A program made the position numbers and the translations under genes. The notes beneath the pieces are model-generated. The model did not search any database. It was given only the letters and a program-made list of their open reading frames with translations, and had not been told where the DNA came from. A stretch of 64,000 bases of DNA from an uncultured Lactobacillus sp. (GTDB taxonomy: Bacteria > Bacillota > Bacilli > Lactobacillales > Lactobacillaceae). The stretch lies in NCBI GenBank assembly GCA_937874185.1, contig CALNAK010000021.1:186001-250000 (forward strand). The letters are read 5' to 3'. Below, one piece after another: positions 18,415 to 26,456 of this stretch (position 1 is its first letter; every line of letters begins with the position of its first letter).

Positions 18415-20583
18415 TTATTTATTTTTCAATGTAACTATAATTTTACCACTGTCATTTATAACGTGGCCAGATTTCACAGATTGTTCCACAACATATCCGT
18501 CACCTTTAATATCAACCTTCTTACCAGTTATCTCTGCGAACTTCAAAACATCATTCTTAGACCAACCGGAAAGGTCTGGCATTGTCATAGCGCCATTCGT
18601 CAAAAGAACGATTCTTTGACCTGGCATGACTTTTTCGCCACTACCTGGAAGTTGTTGAACAACCTTGTCACCTGTTCCGATGACACCTGATTGTAAATTA
18701 AGTTTCTTAATCTTAGCTAAGGCATCTTTCGTTGATTTATCCAACAAGCTTGGAATATTAACGTACTGACTACCAGCCTCGGTTGTATTAGTAGGTGATT
18801 GACCTTGACTGACCAATCTCTTGACCAATGGATTAAAGACCTCTGACAAAATCTTTTCTGGCGATTCCGTCATTTTCTGTGGTTGACGCATTGTTATATA
18901 GACGATGTAATTTGGATCATCATAAGGAATCATCCCTGCAACAGAGAAAATATAATTATTCGATCCCGTCATATAACCGCCCTCAGGTGAGGCAATTTGA
19001 GCTGTACCGGTTTTAACACCCACTTTAACTCCAGGAATGTTATAAACCAATCCAGTACCATAGTTCTTTGTAACAACCTGACGCATAGCTTTTTGAACTT
19101 GTTTAGCTGTGCTAGATTTGATTGGCTTGCCAACTACTTCACGTTTATATTGTTTAGTAGTTTTGCCTGTATCGGAGTCAACTATCTTACTGACAATCTG
19201 TGGTTTAATCATTTCACCGCCATTAGCGATTGCTGAAAAAGCCTGCAACATTTGGATTGTGTTAACATTCACACTTTGTCCAAATGAAGTCATAGCTTGA
19301 TCACTGGCATGTTCAAAGGAAACACCACCAGCTACTTCCCCTGGTAAGGAAATTCCAGTCTTTTTACCAAGTTTAAATCGGTTCATATAATTCATCCAAG
19401 TCTTAGAACCCATTTTCTCTTCTAACTTAACCATACCAACGTTAGAAGATCTTGGGAATGCCTCAGAAAGTGGAATGTATCCCCAACCAGCATTATTCCA
19501 ATCACTGATTGTTCGTCCACCGACTTCAACTGAACCAGATTTATACAATTCATTTGGATCATAATTTCCCGAATCAATTGATGCAGAAAGAGTCAATATC
19601 TTCATAACTGAACCCGGTTCAAATTGATCCTCAACTAAAGTATCTCTCCAACTATTAGACAATCCTTTTCCCGTTGTGGGATTAAAGGTTGGACGCTGTG
19701 TTGCAGCCTCAATTGCCCCAGTTTTAGCATTCATAACCAAAATTTGGAGGTCCTTTGGCTCATACTTTTCTTCAGTCGTTTGAGCTAATATTTCAGCATA
19801 CTGTTGAATCCGACTATTAATAGTTAAATAAATAGACGAACCATCGGCTGAATTTTTTTCAATTACTTGTGAATTAGGTAATTCATTTCCATTAAAATCA
19901 ACTTTTGTAATTCTTTTACCATTATGGCCAGATAACATCTTATTGAAGTATTTTTCAATACCCATTACACCGCTGATATTGCTGTCTTGATCATTCGCAT
20001 TATCAGCCTTTGTGATTCCAACCAAATTAGTCGCAAATACCCCATTAGGGTAAGAACGAGAAGGTAATTCGATAAAGTGGATCCCCGGAATATTTAATGC
20101 AGATATTTTCCGTTTGATTTCAATCGAAAGGCCCCTACCTGCTTGGCCAAATTCAACTTGGTACTGTTTTTTATTCTTCGGCGTTAAATATTTCACTAGT
20201 TGTTTCTTGGAAAGAGGTAAATACTTACTTAACTCTGTAGCAGCTTGTTCTTTGTCGCTAACGTAATTCTTTTTACCTGAAATAGTCGTTGATTTGTGAT
20301 CAATGATTGCATAGATATTATAAATTGTTGAATCTCCAGCAATCATGTCGCCATTAACGTCCAAAACATCACCACGTTTAGCATTAACCTGGGTGACCTT
20401 CTCATATTTTTGCTTTGTCCTTTGAACCAAATTAACACCGTCATATCGCTTGTTCATTGATATATATGCGAACCTTTGGATAAAAAGGATAAAAGAAAAG
20501 GCAGTCACAATCAAAATTAATATACCAACTATATAATGATTGCGCCTTGCCTTATTTTTTAATAGTTTTCTGAACATGTTCAT
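18415..20583 (-). CDS. ftsI: Septal penicillin-binding protein FtsI/PBP2X with two PASTA domains
   Basis: A class B transpeptidase cross-linking septal peptidoglycan. One N-terminal transmembrane helix lies at about residues 18-37, then a dimerisation domain, then the transpeptidase with active-site S325-V-M-K328, SSN at 379-381 and KTG at 524-526. Two PASTA repeats follow (about 603-665 and 666-722), as in pneumococcal PBP2X. It is 722 aa. Its start overlaps the end of ftsL by 4 bp, indicating coupling. Confidence 0.96.
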   Translation of the reverse strand: MNMFRKLLKNKARRNHYIVGILILIVTAFSFILFIQRFAYISMNKRYDGVNLVQRTKQKYEKVTQVNAKRGDVLDVNGDMIAGDSTIYNIYAIIDHKSTTISGKKNYVSDKEQAATELSKYLPLSKKQLVKYLTPKNKKQYQVEFGQAGRGLSIEIKRKISALNIPGIHFIELPSRSYPNGVFATNLVGITKADNANDQDSNISGVMGIEKYFNKMLSGHNGKRITKVDFNGNELPNSQVIEKNSADGSSIYLTINSRIQQYAEILAQTTEEKYEPKDLQILVMNAKTGAIEAATQRPTFNPTTGKGLSNSWRDTLVEDQFEPGSVMKILTLSASIDSGNYDPNELYKSGSVEVGGRTISDWNNAGWGYIPLSEAFPRSSNVGMVKLEEKMGSKTWMNYMNRFKLGKKTGISLPGEVAGGVSFEHASDQAMTSFGQSVNVNTIQMLQAFSAIANGGEMIKPQIVSKIVDSDTGKTTKQYKREVVGKPIKSSTAKQVQKAMRQVVTKNYGTGLVYNIPGVKVGVKTGTAQIASPEGGYMTGSNNYIFSVAGMIPYDDPNYIVYITMRQPQKMTESPEKILSEVFNPLVKRLVSQGQSPTNTTEAGSQYVNIPSLLDKSTKDALAKIKKLNLQSGVIGTGDKVVQQLPGSGEKVMPGQRIVLLTNGAMTMPDLSGWSKNDVLKFAEITGKKVDIKGDGYVVEQSVKSGHVINDSGKIIVTLKNK

Positions 20584-20951
20584 TTTGATATATTCCTTAC
20601 ATTGTTGTCGCTCATTTTTAAATTATGCTCTTTTGCGAACGAAGAAAAACGATCAAAACTCGTTAACTCAGAAATCTCTTGTCTTAGATTTATATTACTT
20701 GTATTTGTTTTAGATATTTGTGTCGTTAGACTATCTAATTTATTTTGAGAAGAAGTCATAGAAACTTTCGTACTAACCAAAACCACCATTAATGCCAACG
20801 TCAAAAGGGCGAGACCAACAATGGATACGGTCTCAAATTTTGACAGACTAACGCTATGTGTCTGTGGAGCTGCTTGAACAACTTTTTCTGGTTCCGGTTG
20901 TTCAGTAACCTGATAGTCATTTAAATTTCTAGCTGTGCTTTCTTCTCTCAT
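20580..20951 (-). CDS. ftsL: Cell division protein FtsL
   Basis: A 123-aa bitopic protein: a cytoplasmic N-terminus of about 38 residues, one transmembrane helix (about 44-64), and a short extracellular coiled coil (about 68-100). FtsL pairs with DivIC/FtsB and DivIB to activate the septal synthase. Its identity rests on topology and on the rsmH-ftsL-ftsI order, since FtsL sequences diverge. GGAG lies upstream of the ATG, and the 3' end overlaps ftsI by 4 bp. Confidence 0.9.
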   Translation of the reverse strand: MREESTARNLNDYQVTEQPEPEKVVQAAPQTHSVSLSKFETVSIVGLALLTLALMVVLVSTKVSMTSSQNKLDSLTTQISKTNTSNINLRQEISELTSFDRFSSFAKEHNLKMSDNNVRNISK

Positions 20952-20966
20952 CTTTCTAATTCTCCA

Positions 20967-21917
20967 TTATATCTTTTCAACAACACGTAATTTAGCACTA
21001 TGTGCCCTATTATTTTCAGATAATTCTTCAGTATTAGGCAGTATAGGTTTCCTAGTTATCTGTTTTAATATTGGTTTAACATCATCCGGAATAACTGGTA
21101 ATCCCCTAGGTAAATCAACATGTGAATTATTTTTAAAAATGTGTTTTACAATTCTGTCTTCTTTTGATTGAAAAGTTATAACGCTTATACGGCCGTGTGG
21201 GGCTAATAAGTTAATGGCTTCATTTAGAGATTTTTCAAGTGACCCTAATTCGTCATTTACGGCAATTCTAATTGCCTGAAATACACGTTTAGCTGGATGT
21301 CCACCGGTTCTTCTTCTAGCTGCAGGAATAGCATTTTTAATAATATCAGCTAATTCCAAAGTTGAAGTAATACGATGGTCATCTCTTATACGTTCAATGG
21401 ATCGTGCAATTTGCTTCGAAAATGTTTCATCGCCATATTTATAGAAAATATTTACTAAATCATTATATGACCAATCATTAACAATCTTCTCTGCATCCAA
21501 ATCTTGTCTTTGATCCATACGCATATCTAGGCGTGCTTCCTTCTTATAACTAAACCCTCTAACAGCATCGTCAAATTGAGGAGATGAAACTCCTAAATCA
21601 TAAACGATACCATCAACAGCAGTTACGCCAAGTTCCGACAAACGTTCTTGCATATTTTCAAAATTATCACGTATCAAGGTTAGCGAGTTATCGCCAATTA
21701 TATCAGCATCTTTTTGAATACTTTCACCGGTTTCAATAGCGGCCTCATCACGATCAAAAACATATAAATGGCTATTGTGAACCCTACTTAATAGCTCTTT
21801 ACTATGTCCACCGCGTCCAAACGTGGCATCCACGTAAATTCCATTGTCGTGAGGATTTACTTCATCAATAGTTTCTTTTAAAAGTACTGTTTTATGTTTA
21901 TATTCATTAGAAGTCAA
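20967..21917 (-). CDS. rsmH: 16S rRNA m4C1402 methyltransferase RsmH
   Basis: SAM-dependent N4-methylation of C1402 in 16S rRNA. The N-terminal HKTVLLKETID (about residues 8-18) and the SAM motif VDATFGRGGHS near 29-39 are characteristic; a GGHPAKRVFQAIRIAVN segment lies near 205-221. It is 316 aa. The start is read as TTG at 21917, overlapping mraZ by 11 bp; a GGAG lies rather far upstream, so translation is probably coupled to mraZ. Confidence 0.96.
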   Translation of the reverse strand: MTSNEYKHKTVLLKETIDEVNPHDNGIYVDATFGRGGHSKELLSRVHNSHLYVFDRDEAAIETGESIQKDADIIGDNSLTLIRDNFENMQERLSELGVTAVDGIVYDLGVSSPQFDDAVRGFSYKKEARLDMRMDQRQDLDAEKIVNDWSYNDLVNIFYKYGDETFSKQIARSIERIRDDHRITSTLELADIIKNAIPAARRRTGGHPAKRVFQAIRIAVNDELGSLEKSLNEAINLLAPHGRISVITFQSKEDRIVKHIFKNNSHVDLPRGLPVIPDDVKPILKQITRKPILPNTEELSENNRAHSAKLRVVEKI

Positions 21918-22338
21918 AGTCAGTCATTTTCTCCGATATTTCTTCAAAGTTTTCTTCAGCCTCTCGGTTGAAGTTATTCCAACGTTCTTCATCCCAAATT
22001 TCAATTCGGTCAGAAACGCCAACAATTACACAATCTTTATTTAATTTGGCAAAGTTGATTAACGATGTCGAAAGATTTATTCGACCTTGCTTATCAAACT
22101 CCACCTCTGCCGCAGCAGAGTAAAAGAAACGAGTGAACGCTCTTGCGTCCTTCTTTGTTAAGGGTAATTTATCCAATTGAGCTTCAAGTTTAGACCATTG
22201 CTCTAATGTATACCCAAAAAGGCAACCATCCATGCCTCGAGTTATCACGAATTCATCACCAAGTGTTTTTCTGAACTTAGCAGGTACTATTATTCTACCT
22301 TTACTATCAAGTGTGTGATGAAATTCACCCATGAACAT
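21907..22338 (-). CDS. mraZ: Transcriptional regulator MraZ
   Basis: A dcw-cluster repressor or regulator with two SpoVT-AbrB domains that forms a ring and binds repeated boxes before its own gene. The conserved start MFMGEFHHTLDSKGRIIVPA and a second D-x-x-x-R type segment (FDKQGRINLS) are visible. It is 143 aa. I chose the ATG at 22338 because GAGGTGG lies about 8 nt upstream. Autoregulation through the boxes at 22376-22400 is likely. Confidence 0.96.
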   Translation of the reverse strand: MFMGEFHHTLDSKGRIIVPAKFRKTLGDEFVITRGMDGCLFGYTLEQWSKLEAQLDKLPLTKKDARAFTRFFYSAAAEVEFDKQGRINLSTSLINFAKLNKDCVIVGVSDRIEIWDEERWNNFNREAEENFEEISEKMTDFDF

Positions 22339-22375
22339 GGACAGTCCACCTCGATTCTTTAACACTTCCTAATTT

Positions 22376-22400
22376 ACCACAAATTACCACTTTTAACCAC
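22376..22400 (-). promoter_or_regulatory. Three GTGGT MraZ boxes
   Basis: On the minus strand GTGGT occurs three times, at 22396-22400, 22386-22390 and 22376-22380, each followed by 5 nt. The 10-bp spacing puts them on one helix face, 38 bp before the mraZ start. This matches the known layout of MraZ operators (short direct repeats on one face); the assignment is by pattern. Confidence 0.75.
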
Positions 22401-22453
22401 ACGATATTCAACAATCAATCAATTGTAAAATTCAAAGAGCAAAACCACTGACA

Positions 22454-22459
22454 ATTATA
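22454..22459 (-). promoter_or_regulatory. Possible -10 element of the dcw promoter
   Basis: TATAAT on the minus strand, 115 bp before mraZ and upstream of the MraZ boxes. No good -35 is visible 17 bp away, so the assignment is weak. Another promoter nearer the boxes is possible. Confidence 0.35.
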
Positions 22460-22572
22460 CCTTTTAAGAAGTGGGGGATTTTTCCACATTTGGAAGAAAG
22501 CAATTACAAATATTGCATATTTTGGCATAATGACGTACCATTTCACTATAGATAAACTAGGTGGTGGAAGTT

Positions 22573-22689
22573 TTGGACGAAAAAAAGCCTAAAAGCACAT
22601 TAACAAAAATCATTCAAATTGTTGTTTGGTTAATGATTCTCGTAACAATCGGTGGTGTAGTTCTCGGTTCAGTTATGAGTTTCATCTAA
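22573..22689 (+). CDS. DUF4044 small membrane protein
   Basis: A 38-codon gene divergent from mraZ. The product starts with a basic stretch (DEKKPKSTLTKI) and has one transmembrane helix at about residues 14-34. I recognise the lactobacillar DUF4044 family, found beside mraZ; its function is unknown. I chose the TTG at 22573 because AGGTGG ends 8 nt upstream; in-frame GTGs at 22561 and 22564 overlap that site, and a TAG lies just before them. The terminator at 22722-22762 follows. Confidence 0.8.
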   Translation: MDEKKPKSTLTKIIQIVVWLMILVTIGGVVLGSVMSFI

Positions 22690-22721
22690 ATACTGACTAA
22701 GATTTTTTATAATGGCATAGC

Positions 22722-22762
22722 AAAAAAGGAGTTCCTGAATAATTATTCAGGAACTCCTTTTT
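22722..22762. terminator. Bidirectional intrinsic terminator
   Basis: AAGGAGTTCCTGAAT pairs perfectly with ATTCAGGAACTCCTT, flanked by A and T tracts. It serves the DUF4044 gene on the plus strand and thiT on the minus strand. Confidence 0.92.
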
Positions 22763-22773
22763 AATTTAGCTTA

Positions 22774-23355
22774 TTAACTTTTAACGATTATTAATTGCTT
22801 AAAGACACGATTCAAAACAACAGCGAGAACTACTAGCATGATCATATTGGCAATAAAACTTCCACCATTAATAACTAGTGAGTAGATCCATGGGTTCATA
22901 CCCTTTGGTGCATAAGTTCCCCAATAGATACCACCAGCAATAAAGTGCAAGAAATATTTAGCAAAGAAACCAAGAGCTGAATAAAAAATAATCAATCCCA
23001 ACGCACTCTTGCCATCTTTAATAGAACGCTTAACTTGCACACTTCCAAGTCCAATTAAACCAACGACACCAAAAGCTAATGGATATTCGACAAATCCTTG
23101 TAATGGATTCAAGAAACCACCACTACTGAATCCTCTCAATACGAGGTCCAAGATTCCCCAAGCAAGGCCAGCCATTAAACCTGGTTTTAAGCCTCTACGC
23201 AAAGCGTAAATTGACATCGGTATCAAACCATACACAAATTCGACGGATGATACACCAGTGGAATGTGGAACGAATGATAAAACCATCGCTAAAGCGGTGA
23301 TTAAAGCACCCTCTGTTAAAACGATCAAATCGTTTTTCTTACCTACTTCTGTCAC
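22774..23355 (-). CDS. thiT: Thiamine ECF transporter substrate-binding subunit ThiT
   Basis: The S-component of an energy-coupling-factor transporter that captures thiamine in the membrane and docks to a shared EcfA-EcfA'-EcfT module, which is not encoded here. Six hydrophobic segments fit the 193 aa, and the ThiT-family segments FVYGLIPMSIYALRRG and QGFVEYPLAFG are recognisable. I chose the GTG at 23355, preceded by AGAAGGGAG; an upstream in-frame ATG would lie inside the riboswitch. The TPP riboswitch directly upstream supports the thiamine assignment. Confidence 0.94.
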   Translation of the reverse strand: MTEVGKKNDLIVLTEGALITALAMVLSFVPHSTGVSSVEFVYGLIPMSIYALRRGLKPGLMAGLAWGILDLVLRGFSSGGFLNPLQGFVEYPLAFGVVGLIGLGSVQVKRSIKDGKSALGLIIFYSALGFFAKYFLHFIAGGIYWGTYAPKGMNPWIYSLVINGGSFIANMIMLVVLAVVLNRVFKQLIIVKS

Positions 23356-23500
23356 AAAAAAGAACTCCCTTCTGATTTTGTCATCACAAGAGAGTTCGAG
23401 CATTTGCTTGAACAACACTATCCCTACGCATGTATTAGCATAACAGGTTTAAAGGGTCTGAACTATTAGTTCACTCTCAGCTGAAGGCTCCCCCTGTGTT
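23356..23500 (-). promoter_or_regulatory. TPP riboswitch (THI element) with terminator
   Basis: On the minus strand the aptamer (about 23418-23500) shows the conserved GGGGAGCC, CTGAGAGTGAAC, ACCCTTTAAACCTG and GCGTAGGGA blocks. The expression platform is a hairpin of GAACTCTC (23390-23397) with GGGAGTTC (23362-23369) and a T6 run (23356-23361) that touches the GTG start of thiT. The gene's Shine-Dalgarno lies in the 3' arm of the terminator. Thiamine pyrophosphate should turn thiT off. Confidence 0.95.
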
Positions 23501-23537
23501 GACTTATATTCGATTCATGGAAAGTTTACCACACTGT

Positions 23538-24335
23538 TTATTTTTTTCCAAAGACTCTGCCCCAGAATCCAACTTTTTTTGTATGGTCTGATAAATCCAA
23601 AGGTATATCCTCGCCTAACATACGTCTAGCAATGTTTTGGTAACTTCTACCGGCCTCACTATATTGATCAAACGCAACAGTTCGTCCTGAGTTAGAAGCT
23701 GAAATAACCCGATCTTCATCAATTACGATACCCAACAAAGGAATCCCTAAATGATTAACGATATCATCAATCTTCATTGAAGTTCCTTCATTGATCATAT
23801 TTTTACGAATTCGATTAATAATTAAATGTGGTGTAATTGGCATATTCATATTTTCCAAAATACCAACCACTCTATCGGCATCACTAACAGATGCGACTTC
23901 AGGATTAGTAACGACTAAGGCACCATCAGCAATGGAAACAGCATTTTGAAAACCATATTCAATTCCGGCAGGACAATCAATCATGACAAAATCAAAACGT
24001 TGTTTCAATTCTCCCACAATACTTCCTACTGAATCCTTATCTAAAACATACTTATCAGCAAACTGCGAAGCTGCTAATAAATACAAGTTGTCTTCAAACC
24101 TAGGATCACGTACTAATGCTTGAGAAACTACAACACGATGCTGAGCGACATCAACAATGTCATAAACTATTCGATTAGTTAATCCCATAACTGCATCCAA
24201 GTTTCTTAGTCCGATATCTAAATCGACCATACAAACCTTTTTACCTAAGCTTGCTAAGACAGTACTAACGTTAGCAGTGGTAGTAGTTTTACCAACTCCA
24301 CCTTTTCCAGAAGTTACAACTATTGATATCCCCAT
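23538..24335 (-). CDS. minD: Septum-site-determining ATPase MinD
   Basis: A ParA/MinD ATPase that binds the membrane in its ATP form and recruits MinC to block FtsZ away from midcell. The deviant Walker A motif GKGGVGKTT lies at residues 10-18. A C-terminal amphipathic membrane-targeting helix (KKVGFWGRVFGKK) ends the 265-aa protein. It lies 2 bp after minC. No minE or minJ is seen; DivIVA, encoded in this window, may position the system (inference). Confidence 0.96.
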   Translation of the reverse strand: MGISIVVTSGKGGVGKTTTTANVSTVLASLGKKVCMVDLDIGLRNLDAVMGLTNRIVYDIVDVAQHRVVVSQALVRDPRFEDNLYLLAASQFADKYVLDKDSVGSIVGELKQRFDFVMIDCPAGIEYGFQNAVSIADGALVVTNPEVASVSDADRVVGILENMNMPITPHLIINRIRKNMINEGTSMKIDDIVNHLGIPLLGIVIDEDRVISASNSGRTVAFDQYSEAGRSYQNIARRMLGEDIPLDLSDHTKKVGFWGRVFGKK

Positions 24336-24337
24336 AG

Positions 24338-25006
24338 TTAACCTGTCCTTTTTCTTAAATCGTTCAATCTATCTTTATAATTAGTTAAATTATCGACACT
24401 AATTGAATGTAAATCATCAATAAAAGCAAATTTACCATTTTGGAAATCAGCTTTATTATCTTCAGTCACAATTTCAATCACGTCAGCAATTCTTAATTGA
24501 TCGATGTTCTCTAAATTACCTAAAATTGATGCTCCGGTATTATCCGGATAGCCCGCTTGAACAATTCCGTTGACCTCACCCAAAATATATACTGAACCGG
24601 TAGCACATATTTGAGCATCCCGATGCAACGTACCTAAGAAGATGAGGTCCCCTTGATAGACTAATTTTTGACCACTACGAACAATGCCAGACTCAATGTT
24701 GGTTTTGTTCTTATCGAGAAATTCTTGAACGGTATCTTTTGCTTCAACATCAGATTCAATATCAACCAATTCAAGTTGTGGATATTTTTCAAAGAATTCT
24801 CTTATCTCATCCTTTTGATCATCATTTAATAATCTATTGCCAGTTTTAATAGTAAATTTAATAACATCTTCATCTTTGTTGGTAGACTCAACGTTTTGCT
24901 TCATAATCATTTCTTTTAATTCTTTAAACGCATCAACGTAATTGGCCTTTTCATCAATGATGACTGAAAAGCCCTCTTTACCACCTTTTAGAATGATGTC
25001 ACTCAT
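24338..25006 (-). CDS. minC: Septum-site-determining protein MinC
   Basis: Inhibits FtsZ assembly. It is 222 aa, with an N-terminal FtsZ-acting domain (about residues 1-105) and a C-terminal beta-helix domain (about 115-195) that binds MinD, with the family segments GDLIFLGTLHRDAQICATG and GEVNGIVQAGYP. It starts with an ATGA overlap with mreD and precedes minD by 2 bp. Confidence 0.94.
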   Translation of the reverse strand: MSDIILKGGKEGFSVIIDEKANYVDAFKELKEMIMKQNVESTNKDEDVIKFTIKTGNRLLNDDQKDEIREFFEKYPQLELVDIESDVEAKDTVQEFLDKNKTNIESGIVRSGQKLVYQGDLIFLGTLHRDAQICATGSVYILGEVNGIVQAGYPDNTGASILGNLENIDQLRIADVIEIVTEDNKADFQNGKFAFIDDLHSISVDNLTNYKDRLNDLRKRTG

Positions 25007-25545
25007 TTACTATCCCTCCGATATTTCACAAGCCATTCGGATATATTAGCTAGTGGTATGTAGAGAATGAATAAAACTACAATATTCCACAGCAAAGTAG
25101 GTCCCAGTGTGTACGTGATGAAATCTAAAACATTTGTATTAGTCTGTTGCAATAATCTTTCAAGTAAATAAATACCTGATTGTAAAAAAGTTAGAGATAG
25201 AAAGTAAATAGACAATTCATATCCCATATTATTTTTTACTAAAAGGAATTTAAAATGATCAATTCCAATCATTAATAAAGGCAACAGAACAGTATATAAT
25301 CCAATAATCCCATAATAGTAGGAATCATAGACCAATCCAAAAGCTATGCCATAGATAATCAACTGTCGGCGATTATCAATCCGCATAGTCAATAAAACTA
25401 TAACCATCAACATAAATTGTGGCAAAATCGCGACAACGCCGTGATTCATATTATTCAAAAAGGCCCATTTCATTAAACCATCTAAGTAAAATGCAATTAA
25501 AATGAATAATACCTGACCAACAATCTTGCGTGTTTTAATGTTCAT
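25003..25545 (-). CDS. mreD: Rod shape-determining protein MreD
   Basis: A 180-aa integral membrane protein with five or six hydrophobic segments, matching MreD by topology and by its place between mreC and minC. It links MreC and the elongasome synthases. Sequence conservation in MreD is low, so context is the main support. It overlaps mreC by one base and minC by four. Confidence 0.92.
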   Translation of the reverse strand: MNIKTRKIVGQVLFILIAFYLDGLMKWAFLNNMNHGVVAILPQFMLMVIVLLTMRIDNRRQLIIYGIAFGLVYDSYYYGIIGLYTVLLPLLMIGIDHFKFLLVKNNMGYELSIYFLSLTFLQSGIYLLERLLQQTNTNVLDFITYTLGPTLLWNIVVLFILYIPLANISEWLVKYRRDSK

Positions 25546-26408
25546 TAATTTTCACCCTTAACAGATGACTTAATAACCGTTACAACAGTAAAGTTACGCA
25601 ATTCAGCAGCCGGAGTAATATAAACAGAATTTGTCATTCCGTAATTATCCTTCTTAATTCCATAAACTTTACCAATGTACAATCCACGAGGTGTTAGGCC
25701 ACCCAAACCAGATGTGATGACGCTTTGGCCTTTTTTAATATCTTTAGTTGAATTAACATTCTCCATTACTAAATCGCCAGTTGAACTATCATAACGACTA
25801 ACGACACCAGTAATGTTGTTATTGTTGCTGGCAGAAATTTCAGCAGCAAACTTATCATTCAATTCATTATCAGTTGAAATGAGTTCTACCTTAGAACTGA
25901 TCTTATCAACTTCAACGATTCTACCAATCAATCCTTTACCAGACATAACAGGCATGTTTTTCTTAATGCCACTTGTTTGTCCACGATTAATTGTTAAATA
26001 ACTTTGCCAACTACTTGGAGAACGTGACAAAACAGATGCATTGATTGTACTGTAATCAGTCAAAGTACTATTCAAATTCAATTCTTGCTTTAATTTCTTA
26101 TTTTCATCTTGAACTACTTCTAATTTAGCCTGGTTTTGTGCTAATTCACCGATTCTAGCTTTTAAACGCTTGTTCTCGGAATATGTGTTATACAAATCAG
26201 AAAATTCTGAGGTAGCATTTTTTACAGCGTTAGTTGGATAAGCAAATACGCCACCAACAACACTGACGACATCATTACCTACTTGTTGAACTAATGGCGG
26301 TGTATTCTTCTTATCACGGATATTAACCGTAATCGCCAAAAGACCAAAAGTAACGATAATAAGTATCATTAAAATAATTAATTTTTTATTTGAAAAAAAT
26401 TTTTGCAT
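25545..26408 (-). CDS. mreC: Rod shape-determining protein MreC
   Basis: A bitopic elongasome protein: short cytoplasmic start, one transmembrane helix (about residues 9-28), coiled coil (about 70-105), and an extracellular beta-barrel region with the family segments LINRGQTSGIKKNMPV-like and GLIGRIVEV. It is 287 aa. CTAGGAGGAAGCA precedes the ATG. A strong terminator-like hairpin (26432-26456) lies between mreB and this gene. Confidence 0.95.
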   Translation of the reverse strand: MQKFFSNKKLIILMILIIVTFGLLAITVNIRDKKNTPPLVQQVGNDVVSVVGGVFAYPTNAVKNATSEFSDLYNTYSENKRLKARIGELAQNQAKLEVVQDENKKLKQELNLNSTLTDYSTINASVLSRSPSSWQSYLTINRGQTSGIKKNMPVMSGKGLIGRIVEVDKISSKVELISTDNELNDKFAAEISASNNNNITGVVSRYDSSTGDLVMENVNSTKDIKKGQSVITSGLGGLTPRGLYIGKVYGIKKDNYGMTNSVYITPAAELRNFTVVTVIKSSVKGEN

Positions 26409-26431
26409 TGCTTCCTCCTAGTAGATCAAAT

Positions 26432-26456
26432 AAAAAAAAGCGGGAATAACCCGCTT
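26432..26456 (-). terminator. Intrinsic terminator between mreB and mreC
   Basis: On the minus strand AAGCGGG pairs with CCCGCTT around a TTATT loop, followed by a T8 tract. The 5' arm overlaps the mreB stop codon. It probably lowers read-through from mreB into mreCD-minCD. Confidence 0.85.
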
